Assembly: GCF_002834235.1 (NCBI RefSeq)
Contig: NZ_NNBY01000034.1
Coordinates: forward strand, 40,010 to 104,009
Source: Ruminococcus bromii
GTDB taxonomy: Bacteria > Bacillota > Clostridia > Oscillospirales > Acutalibacteraceae
Direction: 5' to 3'
DNA length: 64,000 bases
Position 1 is the first letter of the stretch, and each line of letters begins with the position of its first letter. Positions 16,328-25,174 of this stretch are shown piece by piece. The translations under genes and the position numbers were made by a program. The notes beneath the pieces were generated by a model. The model was not told the DNA's origin. It worked only from the letters and a program-made list of their open reading frames with translations, and made no database searches.

Positions 16328-17035
16328 ATGAGAAAATATGTAGAAGTTTTTACTCGTGATCATTTGCCAAAGCTGAGGGATCAGCTGTTGTTTTCGGGAT
16401 TGACGGATCACGAAATTTTTATGTTCATACAATATGCAAAACCGTACTATCTGTCGCTGAACCGTGGCGAAACGGCAAGGGTTGAAAACAAGTTCAGCCA
16501 TATGACGGGACTTGTGTTTTCGGGAACTGCATACCTTTATTCTGTGGACTACAACGGCAACAAAAGTCTGCTCAAAACAATTCGCAGCGGCGAGTCAAGC
16601 GGAACGCTTTACGCAATGTTTGACTACTACAATACTCTTGTTGAAATTATGGCAGGGGAGGACTGCGAAATCCTTTTTATTCCCCCCGAACCGATGTTCA
16701 TAACCGAGGATTCGCTTGCATCGATTCAGCAGAAAATCCTCGTCAATATGCTTGCGTCACAAAGACAGGTGTTTTTGCAGATTTCGGAACACCTTGCCTG
16801 TCTTTCAAAGCGAAGTATCAAGGGCAAATTTATGCACCTTCTTCAAATCTATTGCAGGCGTGAGCGTAGCTGTGAGGTTGATCTGCCGTTCTCCCGTGAC
16901 GAGCTTGCAAACTATCTTGCGGTTGACAGAGCGTCACTTTCAAGAGCACTCGGTGAACTGAAAAAAGCAGGAATTATTGAATTTAAAAAGAGCCATTTCA
17001 AACTGATTGAAACAGCTGAATATCATTTTGATTAA
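16328..17035 (+). CDS. Crp/Fnr family transcriptional regulator
   Basis: A 235-residue regulator with an N-terminal cyclic-nucleotide-binding-type β-roll (about 20-125; RGETARVENKFSHMTGLVFSG) and a long dimer helix. The C-terminal winged helix has the recognition region FSRDELANYLAVDRASLSRALGELKKAGII. There is no Fnr-type N-terminal cysteine cluster, and the phosphate-binding cassette is not conserved, so it probably responds to another signal. The neighbour mntP begins 67 bases downstream and could be a target or operon partner. Confidence 0.85.
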   Translation: MRKYVEVFTRDHLPKLRDQLLFSGLTDHEIFMFIQYAKPYYLSLNRGETARVENKFSHMTGLVFSGTAYLYSVDYNGNKSLLKTIRSGESSGTLYAMFDYYNTLVEIMAGEDCEILFIPPEPMFITEDSLASIQQKILVNMLASQRQVFLQISEHLACLSKRSIKGKFMHLLQIYCRRERSCEVDLPFSRDELANYLAVDRASLSRALGELKKAGIIEFKKSHFKLIETAEYHFD

Positions 17036-17040
17036 ATAAC

Positions 17041-17079
17041 GGTCGGCAAACGGTGTTCTGTTTCCTTTCACCGCCGACT
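17041..17079 (+). promoter_or_regulatory. Leader hairpin before mntP
   Basis: GTCGG...CGGTG pairs with CACCG-CCGAC around a pyrimidine-rich loop between the Crp/Fnr stop and mntP. There is no T tract. I looked for a yybP-ykoY manganese riboswitch and found neither its length nor its conserved loops. Confidence 0.35.
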
Positions 17080-17102
17080 AAAATATAACGGAGGATAATA
17101 TT

Positions 17103-17666
17103 ATGAGTTTTGTGGAATTACTGCTGTTCGGCATCGGCTTGTCTATGGATGCATTTGCGGTTTCAATTTGCAAGGGGCTCTCCGTGCGTAAGTTAAGACC
17201 TAAACACGCAATTACTGTCGGATTGTGGTTTGGCGGATTTCAGGCGCTTATGCCGCTTATCGGTTATCTTCTCGGAAAGCAGTTTGAGTGGCTCATCACA
17301 AGCATTGACCATTGGATTGCATTCATCCTGCTTGCACTTATCGGTGCAAATATGATAAGAGAAGCTTTCGGCGAGGAAGAACAGCTTGACGATTCGTTTT
17401 CGGTCAAGACAATGCTGCCCCTTGCCGTTGCAACAAGTATTGACGCACTTGCGGTAGGCGTTTCGTTTGCGTGTATTGATGTCGATATCGTACCTGCAAT
17501 CGCAATTATAGGCACAACAACATTCATACTTTCGGCTGTCGGCATCAAAATAGGCAATGTATTCGGTGCAAAGTATAAGTCAAAGGCAGAATTTTTAGGC
17601 GGTGCAGTATTGATTTTGCTTGGACTCAAGATTTTGCTTGAAGATTTGGGGCTTTTGCCGTTCTGA
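17103..17666 (+). CDS. mntP: Manganese efflux pump MntP
   Basis: A 187-residue protein of six transmembrane helices built from two related halves. Each half carries a conserved acidic motif: [14 protein letters not shown] in helix 1 and [14 protein letters not shown] in helix 4. MntP exports Mn2+ and protects from its toxicity. The length is typical. ACGGAGG precedes the ATG. The gene ends in a repeated-type terminator. Confidence 0.93.
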   Translation: MSFVELLLFGIGLSMDAFAVSICKGLSVRKLRPKHAITVGLWFGGFQALMPLIGYLLGKQFEWLITSIDHWIAFILLALIGANMIREAFGEEEQLDDSFSVKTMLPLAVATSIDALAVGVSFACIDVDIVPAIAIIGTTTFILSAVGIKIGNVFGAKYKSKAEFLGGAVLILLGLKILLEDLGLLPF

Positions 17667-17731
17667 CGAATTTCAAATTGAAAGTTGACGGCGAGCCGCC
17701 GTTACCAATTCGAGAAGATAGTATAATATAG

Positions 17732-17776
17732 AAATCGCATCAGATGCCCGAAAAAGCTCTGATGCGATTTTTTATA
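17732..17776 (+). terminator. Terminator after mntP
   Basis: AAATCGCATCAGA and TCTGATGCGATTT form a perfect 13-pair stem with a T tract. The loop (CCCGAAAAAG core) is shared with the terminator at 8122-8166. It may also serve ldh from the other side. Confidence 0.8.
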
Positions 17777-17837
17777 TAAAAGTCGTTGCTGTTTCGTAGG
17801 GCGGATAATATCCGCCACTACAGACAATACAGGTTTT

Positions 17838-18791
17838 TTATAATTTCAATTTCTTAAAGTTGTCATTCAGAATTGTGCAGGAGTTATCTAACTTTTGCAA
17901 TTCCTGTTCGGTTAATTTAAGTTCCAGAATGCGTTTTGCACCGTTTGCGCTTACTATGCACGGGTTGCCGATGAACACATCTTTCTTGCCGCCGTATTCA
18001 CCACGCAGACGAACCGATACTGTCAAAACGCTGTTTTCATCTTGAAGAATTGCACGGACGATACGAACAATTGACATACCAATGCCGTAGTAGGTTGCGC
18101 CCTTTGCCTCAATGATTTTGTGAGCGGCACAACGCACATCATCGCTTATCTGCTCAAGCTCCTCCATATAGTACGATTTTGGGTTATCACGCATGACATC
18201 CTTTAGCGGTTTGGCGGCAAGGAGTGCCTGACTCCACGGAACAAATTCGCTGTCTCCGTGTTCGCCTATTACATATGCGTGAATGTTGCGTGGATCAACC
18301 TCAAAATATTCGCCGAGGAGATATCTGAGCCGTGCCGTGTCAAGGGTAGTTCCCGTGCCGATGATTTTTGACGCATTGAATCCCGAAAGTTCATAGGTCA
18401 CCCGTGTCATAATGTCAACGGGATTTGTCGCAACAAGGAAAATTCCCTCAAAACCGCTTTGCACAACCTTTGGCACAATTGAAGAAAATACAACTGCGTT
18501 TTTCTGCAAAAGCTGAAGTCTGCTTTCGGTGGGCTTTTGATTTGCACCTGCGCAGATTACAACAATGTCGGCGTCGGCACATTCACCGTAACCTCCGCAA
18601 CGGATTTTCATGCTTGAATGCGAAAATGCAAGCCCGTGGTTCAAATCCATTGCCTCACCCTCGGCACGCTTTTCGTTGAGGTCAATCATAATGAGCTCAT
18701 CACACACATTTTGATTGAGTGCCGCATAGGCAAAGCTCATTCCGACCATTCCCGTTCCCACAAGTACAACCTTTCTTTTGTTTCCCGACAT
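17838..18791 (-). CDS. ldh: L-lactate dehydrogenase
   Basis: A 317-residue NAD-dependent enzyme reducing pyruvate to L-lactate. The Rossmann motif is VLVGTGMVGMSFAYA and the NAD-selecting acid lies in MIDLNEKRAEG. The substrate arginine lies in LDTARLRYLLGEYF, and the catalytic histidine is in GEHGDSEFVPWS. The start at 18791 follows AAAGGAAC. It is divergent from nfnAB across a 431-base region holding a weak Rex-like site, which would fit redox control of lactate formation. Confidence 0.93.
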   Translation of the reverse strand: MSGNKRKVVLVGTGMVGMSFAYAALNQNVCDELIMIDLNEKRAEGEAMDLNHGLAFSHSSMKIRCGGYGECADADIVVICAGANQKPTESRLQLLQKNAVVFSSIVPKVVQSGFEGIFLVATNPVDIMTRVTYELSGFNASKIIGTGTTLDTARLRYLLGEYFEVDPRNIHAYVIGEHGDSEFVPWSQALLAAKPLKDVMRDNPKSYYMEELEQISDDVRCAAHKIIEAKGATYYGIGMSIVRIVRAILQDENSVLTVSVRLRGEYGGKKDVFIGNPCIVSANGAKRILELKLTEQELQKLDNSCTILNDNFKKLKL

Positions 18792-18891
18792 ATGACCGTT
18801 CCTTTCATTTGTATTCTTTTTTTAGGATTTTCATATGTGCAAAAATTATTCTTAGGTTCAAAAAATTGATTGAATTGTGCTTTTTGGGGGG

Positions 18892-18911
18892 TTGTGAAAA
18901 AAATAACGGCA
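18892..18911. promoter_or_regulatory. Possible Rex-type redox operator between ldh and nfnA
   Basis: TTGTGAA-AAAA-ATAACGG matches about ten of fourteen informative positions of the Clostridial Rex consensus TTGTTAA-N4-TTAACAA. It lies between the divergent ldh and nfnA genes. The right half is imperfect, so this is a weak candidate. Confidence 0.3.
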
Positions 18912-18971
18912 GAATCGGCTGTTTGTTTGGTGAAATGGCAAAGATTATATGTAAAAATCATCAAAATTCAC

Positions 18972-19000
18972 TTGAAACGCAGATATAATTGTGCTAAAAT
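18972..19000 (+). promoter_or_regulatory. Promoter of nfnAB
   Basis: TTGAAA (18972-18977), 17 bases, then TAAAAT (18995-19000). The leader of about 215 bases contains the CTCGGGCAT repeat at 19138-19206. Confidence 0.55.
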
Positions 19001-19137
19001 TAATTCGACAAGGTGTTCGGAATACATTAGGCATATTCCGATTTTTATTTTATAGGAAAATATCAATTGCGAGATTCTTTTTTTGAAAACTGTCAAATTT
19101 TGCCGAGTTGTGCTTTAGCATAAAATCCTTGCAAGGC

Positions 19138-19206
19138 TACGCTCGGGCATTAAAAGTTTTTGAAAAGTAAGACTGTCTGCACGAATAGGGTGCGAGGCAC
19201 TCGCAG
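19138..19206 (+). repeat. CTCGGGCAT repeat with TGCGAGGCACTCGCA hairpin tail
   Basis: CTACGCTCGGGCATTAAAAG, an AT-rich core, ACTGTCTGCACGAATAGGG and the small hairpin TGCGAG-GCA-CTCGCA, ending just before the nfnA ribosome binding site. The hairpin tail recurs at 37295-37309. It is part of the nfnA leader. Confidence 0.55.
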
Positions 19207-19222
19207 AAAGGAAAAGAGAAAA

Positions 19223-20065
19223 ATGTACAAGATAGTTAAGAAAAAATCTCTGAATCCAACCGTTACACTTATGGAAATTGACGCTCCGCTTATTGCCAAA
19301 AAGGCAGAGCCCGGACAGTTCATCATTCTCCGTGTTGACGAGAACGGTGAGCGTATTCCGCTTACGGTTGCAGGCTATGACAGAGAGGCCGGCACAGTTC
19401 GTATTATCTTCCAGATTGTCGGTGCAACAACAGAAAAGCTCAATCACCTTAACGAAGGCGATTATATTCACGATTTTGTAGGCCCTCTCGGTGTTCCCAC
19501 ACATACAGACGGTCTTAAAAAGGTTTGCGTTGTAGGCGGCGGCGTTGGCTGTGCAATTGCACTTCCTGTTGCCGAAAAGCTCCACGAAATCGGCTGTGAG
19601 GTTCACTCAATTGTCGGTTTCAGAAACAAGGATCTTGTTATTCTTGAAGATGAATTCAAGGCTTGCTCAGACAAGTTTATTCTTATGACAGATGACGGTT
19701 CATACGGTCAAAAGGGCGTTGTTACAGCTCCTCTCGAAGAGATGATTAAGGCAGGCGAGGACTATGACCTCGTTATTACAATCGGTCCGCTTATCATGAT
19801 GAAGTTTGTTGTTAAAACAACAAAGCCTTACAATATTCCCACAACAGTTTCCATGAACCCGATTATGATTGACGGCACAGGTATGTGCGGCGGCTGTCGT
19901 CTTACAGTTGACGGACAGACAAAGTTTGCCTGTGTTGACGGCCCCGACTTTGACGGCTTTAAGGTTGATTTTGACGAGGCTATGAAGCGTGGCGCAATGT
20001 ACAAGCCGTTTGAGCGTCATGCACACGAAGAAACATGTAATCTGTTCAAGAAGGAGGTTGAGTAA
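19223..20065 (+). CDS. nfnA: NfnA: FAD/[2Fe-2S] subunit of NADH-dependent ferredoxin:NADP+ oxidoreductase
   Basis: Started at the ATG at 19223 after AAAGGAAAAGAG: 280 residues of the ferredoxin-reductase type. There is an N-terminal FAD β-barrel (GQFIILRVDENGERIPLTVAGYD) and a Rossmann NAD domain (VCVVGGGVGCAIALPVAEKL). A C-terminal [2Fe-2S] cysteine cluster follows (GMCGGCRLTV and FACVDGPDFDG). With NfnB it forms the electron-bifurcating transhydrogenase that couples reduced ferredoxin and NADH to NADPH. The stop is two bases from nfnB. Related dihydroorotate-dehydrogenase electron-transfer or sulfide-dehydrogenase subunits are the alternative, but the nfnB partner favours Nfn. Confidence 0.88.
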   Translation: MYKIVKKKSLNPTVTLMEIDAPLIAKKAEPGQFIILRVDENGERIPLTVAGYDREAGTVRIIFQIVGATTEKLNHLNEGDYIHDFVGPLGVPTHTDGLKKVCVVGGGVGCAIALPVAEKLHEIGCEVHSIVGFRNKDLVILEDEFKACSDKFILMTDDGSYGQKGVVTAPLEEMIKAGEDYDLVITIGPLIMMKFVVKTTKPYNIPTTVSMNPIMIDGTGMCGGCRLTVDGQTKFACVDGPDFDGFKVDFDEAMKRGAMYKPFERHAHEETCNLFKKEVE

Positions 20066-20067
20066 TC

Positions 20068-21462
20068 ATGCCAAATATGTCACCAAAAAAGGCTCCTATG
20101 CCATCACAGGATCCTAATGTAAGAAATAAAAACTTTCTTGAGGTAGCAACAGGCTACACGGAAGAAGTTGCAATTGAGGAGGCACAGCGTTGCCTTAACT
20201 GTAAACACAGACCTTGCGTAAACGGCTGTCCCGTACATATCGCAATCCCTGATTTTATCAAAGAGGTTGCTCAGGGCAACTTTGCAGGCGCTTATGATGT
20301 AATTTCGCAGTCAAGCTCACTTCCTGCTGTTTGCGGTCGTGTTTGTCCGCAGGAGTCACAGTGTGAGTCAAAGTGCGTAAGAGGCATCAAGACTGAGCCT
20401 GTCGGAATCGGCAGACTTGAGAGATTTGTTGCCGACTGGCACAACGCTCAGACAGATGTTAAGGTAAATAAGCCTGAGTCAAACGGTCACAAGGTTGCTA
20501 TCGTCGGTTCAGGTCCTGCAGGTCTTACCTGTGCAGGCGACCTTGCAAAGAAGGGTTACGATGTAACAGTATTTGAGGCTCTCCACCTTGCAGGCGGTGT
20601 TCTCGTTTACGGTATCCCTGAGTTCAGACTTCCCAAGTCAATCGTTCAGAAGGAAGTTGACACACTTAAAGAGCTCGGTGTTAAGGTTGAAACAAATATG
20701 GTTATCGGCAGAGTTCTCTCAATTGACGAGCTTATGGACGATTACGGCTTTGAGTCAGTATTTATCGGTTCGGGCGCAGGTCTTCCGAGATTTATGAATA
20801 TCCCCGGTGAGAACCTTTGCGGTGTTTACTCGGCAAATGAGTTCCTCACAAGAACAAACCTTATGAAGGCTTATAAGGATGACAGCACAACTCCGATTAT
20901 GCACGCAAAGAAGGTTGCAGTTGTCGGCGGCGGTAATGTTGCAATGGATGCCGCTCGTTGTGCAAAGCGTCTTGGTGCGGAAGAGGTTTATATTGTTTAC
21001 AGAAGAAGCGAAGAAGAGCTTCCTGCCCGTAAGGAAGAGGTTGAGCATGCCAAGGAAGAGGGAATTATCTTCAAGCTCCTCAATAACCCTGTTGAAATTC
21101 TCGGCAACGAAGATGAGTTCGTAACGGGTATGAAGTGCATTAAGATGGAACTCGGCGAGCCTGACGCAAGCGGCAGAAGAAGACCTGTTGAAATCCCCGG
21201 CAGTGAGTTCGTTCTTGATGTTGACGCTGTTGTTATTTCAATCGGTACATCACCTAACCCGCTTATCAAGGCTACAACAAAGGGACTTGACACTCAGAAG
21301 TGGGGCGGTATCATCGCTGACGAAAACGGTCTTACATCCCGTGAAGGCGTATATGCAGGCGGTGACGCTGTAACAGGTGCCGCAACGGTTATCCTCGCAA
21401 TGGGTGCAGGCAAAACAGCCGCAGCCGCTATTGACGAATACATCCAGAACAAAAATAAGTAA
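20068..21462 (+). CDS. nfnB: NfnB: NADPH-binding FAD/[4Fe-4S] subunit, glutamate-synthase-small-subunit-like
   Basis: A 464-residue flavoprotein. The N-terminal iron-sulfur domain has CLNCKHRPCVNGCPVHI and VCPQESQCESKCV. The first dinucleotide fold binds FAD (VAIVGSGPAGLTCAGDLAKKG). The second binds NADPH (VAVVGGGNVAMDAARCAKRLG, with YRRSEEELPA downstream). The end is the usual YAGGDAVTGAATVILAMGAGK. It is translated with nfnA and ends at a GTCGGGAAGACA terminator. Annotated alone it would be called a glutamate synthase small subunit, but no large subunit is present. Confidence 0.9.
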   Translation: MPNMSPKKAPMPSQDPNVRNKNFLEVATGYTEEVAIEEAQRCLNCKHRPCVNGCPVHIAIPDFIKEVAQGNFAGAYDVISQSSSLPAVCGRVCPQESQCESKCVRGIKTEPVGIGRLERFVADWHNAQTDVKVNKPESNGHKVAIVGSGPAGLTCAGDLAKKGYDVTVFEALHLAGGVLVYGIPEFRLPKSIVQKEVDTLKELGVKVETNMVIGRVLSIDELMDDYGFESVFIGSGAGLPRFMNIPGENLCGVYSANEFLTRTNLMKAYKDDSTTPIMHAKKVAVVGGGNVAMDAARCAKRLGAEEVYIVYRRSEEELPARKEEVEHAKEEGIIFKLLNNPVEILGNEDEFVTGMKCIKMELGEPDASGRRRPVEIPGSEFVLDVDAVVISIGTSPNPLIKATTKGLDTQKWGGIIADENGLTSREGVYAGGDAVTGAATVILAMGAGKTAAAAIDEYIQNKNK

Positions 21463-21494
21463 TTTTTGTTCTGAATTGAAAATGTAAAATTAAG

Positions 21495-21547
21495 GTCGGG
21501 AAGACAGTTTGCAAAATGCAAGCATTTGTCTTCCCGACTGTTTTTTA
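21495..21547 (+). terminator. Terminator, GTCGGGAAGACA repeat family
   Basis: A perfect 12-pair stem (21495-21506 with 21528-21539), loop GTTTGCAAAATGCAAGCATT and a T tract, directly after nfnB. Confidence 0.85.
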
Positions 21548-21573
21548 TATATAGAAGGTGTTGTTAATTTGTA

Positions 21574-21599
21574 GGGGCGGATATTATCCGCCCGCAAGT
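21574..21599. repeat. GTAGGGGCGGATATTATCCGCCCG hairpin repeat
   Basis: GGGCGGATA and TATCCGCCC pair as a near-perfect palindrome. The same unit, with one to two changes, lies inside both 227-base elements and near 17796. The stretch to 21660 has nothing else. Confidence 0.6.
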
Positions 21600-21660
21600 A
21601 AAGACACAAATATTGTGATAGAAATAAACTATATAAATATCACAAAGTTACTGCTATTTT

Positions 21661-21887
21661 GTAGGAGAAAACCGTGTTCTCCCGTTCGTGTGCATTGCAC
21701 ACGATTGCACGCATTGCGTGCAAAATTGAATACACAGTTTATGTTATATCAAAACATATTATATAAACATAAATATTCATCAAGCGGGCGGATGATATCC
21801 GCCCCTACGGGTTTGTGACATTTATAAAATTTGTTTTAACATATAATTTGTACCATTACTTGCAGGCGTACACGGTTCGTCCCTACA
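21661..21887. mobile_element. MITE-like element, copy A (227 bp)
   Basis: Terminal inverted repeats of 16 bases (GTAGGAGAAAACCGTG and, inverted, GTAGGGACGAACCGTG, 13 matches) bound a noncoding element. It contains three palindromes: CGTGTGCATTGCACACG, TTGCACGCATTGCGTGCAA and GGGCGGATGATATCCGCCC. It is almost identical, in inverted orientation, to 29425-29650. The homology extends a few bases past each end. There is no transposase in the window. Confidence 0.7.
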
Positions 21888-22121
21888 AATGAATACATAA
21901 CATTGATAATATCAAATGATTTTTTGCAAACATAAATTCACATCAATGCCGGCGAATATTATCCGCACAAACGGGTTGTGGGATTATACAAAACCTCGGC
22001 TCTTCGTGGTGTCAAACCTCGGCTCTTCTGTTTTGCACAATAAATAAAATTTGTATATAGTCGGATTCTTTCTATTTTGGTATTGATTTTAGTATAAAAT
22101 AGGTGTATTATGACTTTGGTA

Positions 22122-22163
22122 TGCGGACGGGTGAATTTTTTCAGTGGTCCGCACCTTGTTTTT
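22122..22163 (+). promoter_or_regulatory. Leader hairpin upstream of trkA
   Basis: TGCGGAC (22122-22128) and GTCCGCA (22146-22152) pair and are followed by CCTTGTTTTTA, an attenuator-like arrangement about 25 bases before the trkA start. I could not recognise a known riboswitch (for example c-di-AMP) here. Confidence 0.4.
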
Positions 22164-22187
22164 AAATATTGGTTAAGAGGAAAATTT

Positions 22188-23543
22188 ATGAGGATTATAA
22201 TTGTTGGATGCGGAAAGGTTGGCTCTTCAATAGCGTCGGAGCTTAATTTGGAGGGGCATGAAATATCCGTAGTCGATATTAACCACGGTGCAGTCGATAA
22301 ACTTGCAAATTCGCTTGATGTTCTCGGCATAGAGGGAAACGGTGCAACATATGATGTGCTTATTGAGGCAGGCGCAGAGTATGCTGATTTGCTTATTGCC
22401 GCAACCGCAAGGGATGAAATCAATCTGTATTCGTGTCTTATGGCTAAGGCGGCAGGCGTTACCCACACAATTGCAAGAGTGCGTAATCCCGAATACACAA
22501 ACGACCTTTACAGAATCAAAGAGCATCTCGGTCTTTCTATGGCAATCAATCCCGAACAGACCGCCGCTAATGAAATCAGTCGTCTGTTAAGATTTTCGGG
22601 TGCGCTTGAAATTGATTCGTTCTCAAAGGGCGTTGTTGAGCTTATCAAGGTAACTGTACCGCAGAATTCGTCAATTGTCGGAACTGCTTTGAGCAGAGTT
22701 GACAACCTCAGAGGTAAGGTGAGAATCTGTACGGTTGAGAGAGGGGATGAGATGTTCATTCCTAACGGTGATTTTGTTATTAACGGCGGTGACAGAATTT
22801 CTGTTGTTGCAAAGCCCGAAATTGCCGCAAAATTCTTTAAGCGTATCAGTATTGCAATCGGCAGAAGTAAGGATGTTATCCTTCTCGGCGGCGGCAAGGT
22901 TTCGTTCTACCTTGCAAAGACGCTTATTAAATCGGGTGCGAATGTCAAAATTATCGAGAAAAATCCCGAACGCTGCAACTTTCTTTCGGAGGCTATGCCT
23001 GAGGCTGTTATAATTCAGGGCGATTGCATGGATCAGTCGCTGTTGCTTTCGGAGGGTGTTGAACACGCTGACGGCATTGCCGCTCTTATGGATTATGACG
23101 AAGAAAATATTATCATAACGATGTACCTAAAGGGCATTACAAAGGCAAAATTGATTACTAAGGTAAATAATGCGTCATTTGATCCGCTTTTGCATGATCA
23201 GAATTTTGAATGTATTATTCATCCAAAGAGCCTTACAGGCGAATATATTGCAAGATATATCAGAGCGATGCAGAATACGGGCGACAGCAATGTTGAATCG
23301 CTTTACCGCCTTAACGACGACAAGGTTGAGGCTCTTGAATTCAAGGTTAATGCGGAATCAAGGGTTACGAATGTTCCGATTATGAACCTTAATCTGAAGA
23401 ATAATCTTCAGATTATCTGCATTAACAGAGGCGGAAAAATTATTCTTCCGCAAGGTACGGATGTGATTAAACCTGAGGACACGGTAATTGTGCTTACCAT
23501 GCAAAAAGGTCTTAGCAAGCTTGAAGATATTGTAAAGCGTTGA
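22188..23543 (+). CDS. trkA: Potassium uptake regulatory subunit TrkA
   Basis: The ATG at 22188 follows AAGAGGAAAA and gives 451 residues, the duplicated form of TrkA. There are two RCK units, each with a Rossmann TrkA_N domain (GCGKVGSSIASELNLEGHE near 7 and LLGGGKVSFYLAKTLIKSGA near 229) and a TrkA_C domain. It is a peripheral cytosolic subunit that binds NAD(H) or nucleotides and gates TrkH. trkH begins ten bases downstream. Confidence 0.93.
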   Translation: MRIIIVGCGKVGSSIASELNLEGHEISVVDINHGAVDKLANSLDVLGIEGNGATYDVLIEAGAEYADLLIAATARDEINLYSCLMAKAAGVTHTIARVRNPEYTNDLYRIKEHLGLSMAINPEQTAANEISRLLRFSGALEIDSFSKGVVELIKVTVPQNSSIVGTALSRVDNLRGKVRICTVERGDEMFIPNGDFVINGGDRISVVAKPEIAAKFFKRISIAIGRSKDVILLGGGKVSFYLAKTLIKSGANVKIIEKNPERCNFLSEAMPEAVIIQGDCMDQSLLLSEGVEHADGIAALMDYDEENIIITMYLKGITKAKLITKVNNASFDPLLHDQNFECIIHPKSLTGEYIARYIRAMQNTGDSNVESLYRLNDDKVEALEFKVNAESRVTNVPIMNLNLKNNLQIICINRGGKIILPQGTDVIKPEDTVIVLTMQKGLSKLEDIVKR

Positions 23544-23553
23544 GGGGAGCATA

Positions 23554-24999
23554 ATGAATAAACGATTAATTGTGTATATCCTCGGCTGGGTTCTTATTGT
23601 CGAGGGTGCGGCTATGCAGATTGCAACCGTTACTTCATTTATATACGGCGAACACGAGGGACTTTATTTTCTCGGAGTAGGTGCTTTGTCGGCACTTTTG
23701 GGCTTGCTTGCCGTAAAAGTAAAAAAGCCGAAAAATCCCGTGCTTTATCAGAAGGCAGGCTTTGCGGCTACTGCGTTAAGCTGGATTCTTATGTCTTTTG
23801 TAGGATGTTTTCCGTTCTGGCTGAGCGGTGAGATTCCGAGTTTTATTGACGCTTTTTACGAAACCGTGTCGGGCTTTACAACAACAGGTTCAACTATACT
23901 TACCGATGTTGAGGCATTGAGCCACGGAATGCTTATGTGGCGAAGCTTTCTCCATTGGTTGGGCGGTATGGGCGTAATCGTGTTCTTGCTTGCGATTATC
24001 CCGAGGCTCGGCGGTCAGCAGAATATTTTCCTTATGAAAGCCGAGAGCCCCGGTCCGATTGTGGGCAAGGCTGTTCCGAAAATGAGAAATTACGCAATGC
24101 TGCTCTACGGAATTTATTTCGGCTTGACTGCACTTGAATTTATATTTCTGATTGTAGGCAAAATGCCTGTTTTTGACGCACTTAACATAAGCTTTGCAAC
24201 GGCAGGTACGGGCGGTTTCGGTGTTACCAACGCAGGTATCGCTTCATACAGCAATTATCTGCAAACGGTTATTGCGATTTTTATGATGCTGTTCGGAATT
24301 AACTTTTCCGTGTATATCCTCATTCTTGCGAAGAAGTTTAAGCAGGCTTTCCGCATTCAGGAGCTGTGGGTTTATTTCGGAATTATCGTGCTGTCAACAG
24401 CCTTGATTGCGTTTAACATCAGGTCACTTTATCCGAGCGCGTATGATGCGGTTCACCAGAGCTTTTTCTATGTTTCGTCAATTATCACGACAACAGGTTT
24501 TGGTTTGACGGATGTCAATAACTGGCCTGAATTTTCAAAAACCGTGATTATGATTATCACATTTATCGGTGCAATGGCAGGCAGTACAGGCGGCGGTTTT
24601 AAGGTTTCAAGAGTTATTTTGCTCTTTAAGGAAACACGAAAGGAGTTTTCACTCCTCGTTCATCCGAGAAATGTTAAGACCGTTAAAATGGACGGCAAGA
24701 CGATTGACCACAATGTTATGAGGTCAACTTCAATTTTCCTTGTGCTGTACATCGGAATCTTTGCGTTAAGCTGGCTTGTGCTTTCGCTTGACCGGACGGA
24801 TTTTGTGACGAATTTCACGGCTGTTGCCGCAAATATCAACAACACAGGTCCGGGTCTTGGAATGGTTGGCCCTGTTGGCAACTATTCGGAATTCAGTATT
24901 TTGTCAAAAATTATTTTGATTTTCGATATGTTAGCAGGCAGACTCGAATTGTTCCCGTTGATGTTGCTGTTTGCCCCGTCAGCGTGGAAAAAATCGTAA
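23554..24999 (+). CDS. trkH: Potassium transporter membrane subunit TrkH
   Basis: A 481-residue polytopic protein with four pore-loop repeats of the K+ channel-like SKT family: SGFTTTGST, TAGTGGFGVTN, ITTTGFGLTD and INNTGPGLGMVG. Each has the conserved glycine of the selectivity filter. The C-terminal ELFPLMLLFAPSAWKK is typical of TrkH/KtrB. Its pairing with duplicated TrkA indicates a Trk-type K+ uptake system. It ends at a repeat-family terminator. Confidence 0.94.
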   Translation: MNKRLIVYILGWVLIVEGAAMQIATVTSFIYGEHEGLYFLGVGALSALLGLLAVKVKKPKNPVLYQKAGFAATALSWILMSFVGCFPFWLSGEIPSFIDAFYETVSGFTTTGSTILTDVEALSHGMLMWRSFLHWLGGMGVIVFLLAIIPRLGGQQNIFLMKAESPGPIVGKAVPKMRNYAMLLYGIYFGLTALEFIFLIVGKMPVFDALNISFATAGTGGFGVTNAGIASYSNYLQTVIAIFMMLFGINFSVYILILAKKFKQAFRIQELWVYFGIIVLSTALIAFNIRSLYPSAYDAVHQSFFYVSSIITTTGFGLTDVNNWPEFSKTVIMIITFIGAMAGSTGGGFKVSRVILLFKETRKEFSLLVHPRNVKTVKMDGKTIDHNVMRSTSIFLVLYIGIFALSWLVLSLDRTDFVTNFTAVAANINNTGPGLGMVGPVGNYSEFSILSKIILIFDMLAGRLELFPLMLLFAPSAWKKS

Positions 25000-25024
25000 G
25001 TAAATTGAAAAGATTATAATAAAG

Positions 25025-25077
25025 ATCGGGAAGACAGTTTGCAAAATGCAAAACAATGTCTTCCCGACTGTTTTTAT
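25025..25077 (+). terminator. Terminator, GTCGGGAAGACA repeat family
   Basis: TCGGGAAGACA pairs with TGTCTTCCCGA; the loop is GTTTGCAAAATGCAAAACAA and a TGTTTTTA tail follows. It lies directly after trkH. Confidence 0.85.
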
Positions 25078-25105
25078 ATGTGGAATTGTGCGAATAATTA
25101 CAATA

Positions 25106-25155
25106 CTACGCTCGGGCATAATATGTTTTTAATATTACAAACTGTCTTCACGAAC
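25106..25155 (+). repeat. CTCGGGCATAATATG repeat
   Basis: CTACGCTCGGGCATAATATG, a short T/A core, then ACAAACTGTCTTCACGAAC. This is the clearest copy of this family. It sits between convergent trkH and spoIIP. Confidence 0.6.
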
Positions 25156-25174
25156 TGGGAAAGACGGCTTGCCG

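Noticed and set aside
17036..17102. yybP-ykoY manganese riboswitch before mntP
   Set aside because: The gap is only 67 bases and lacks the conserved loops; it holds one simple hairpin.
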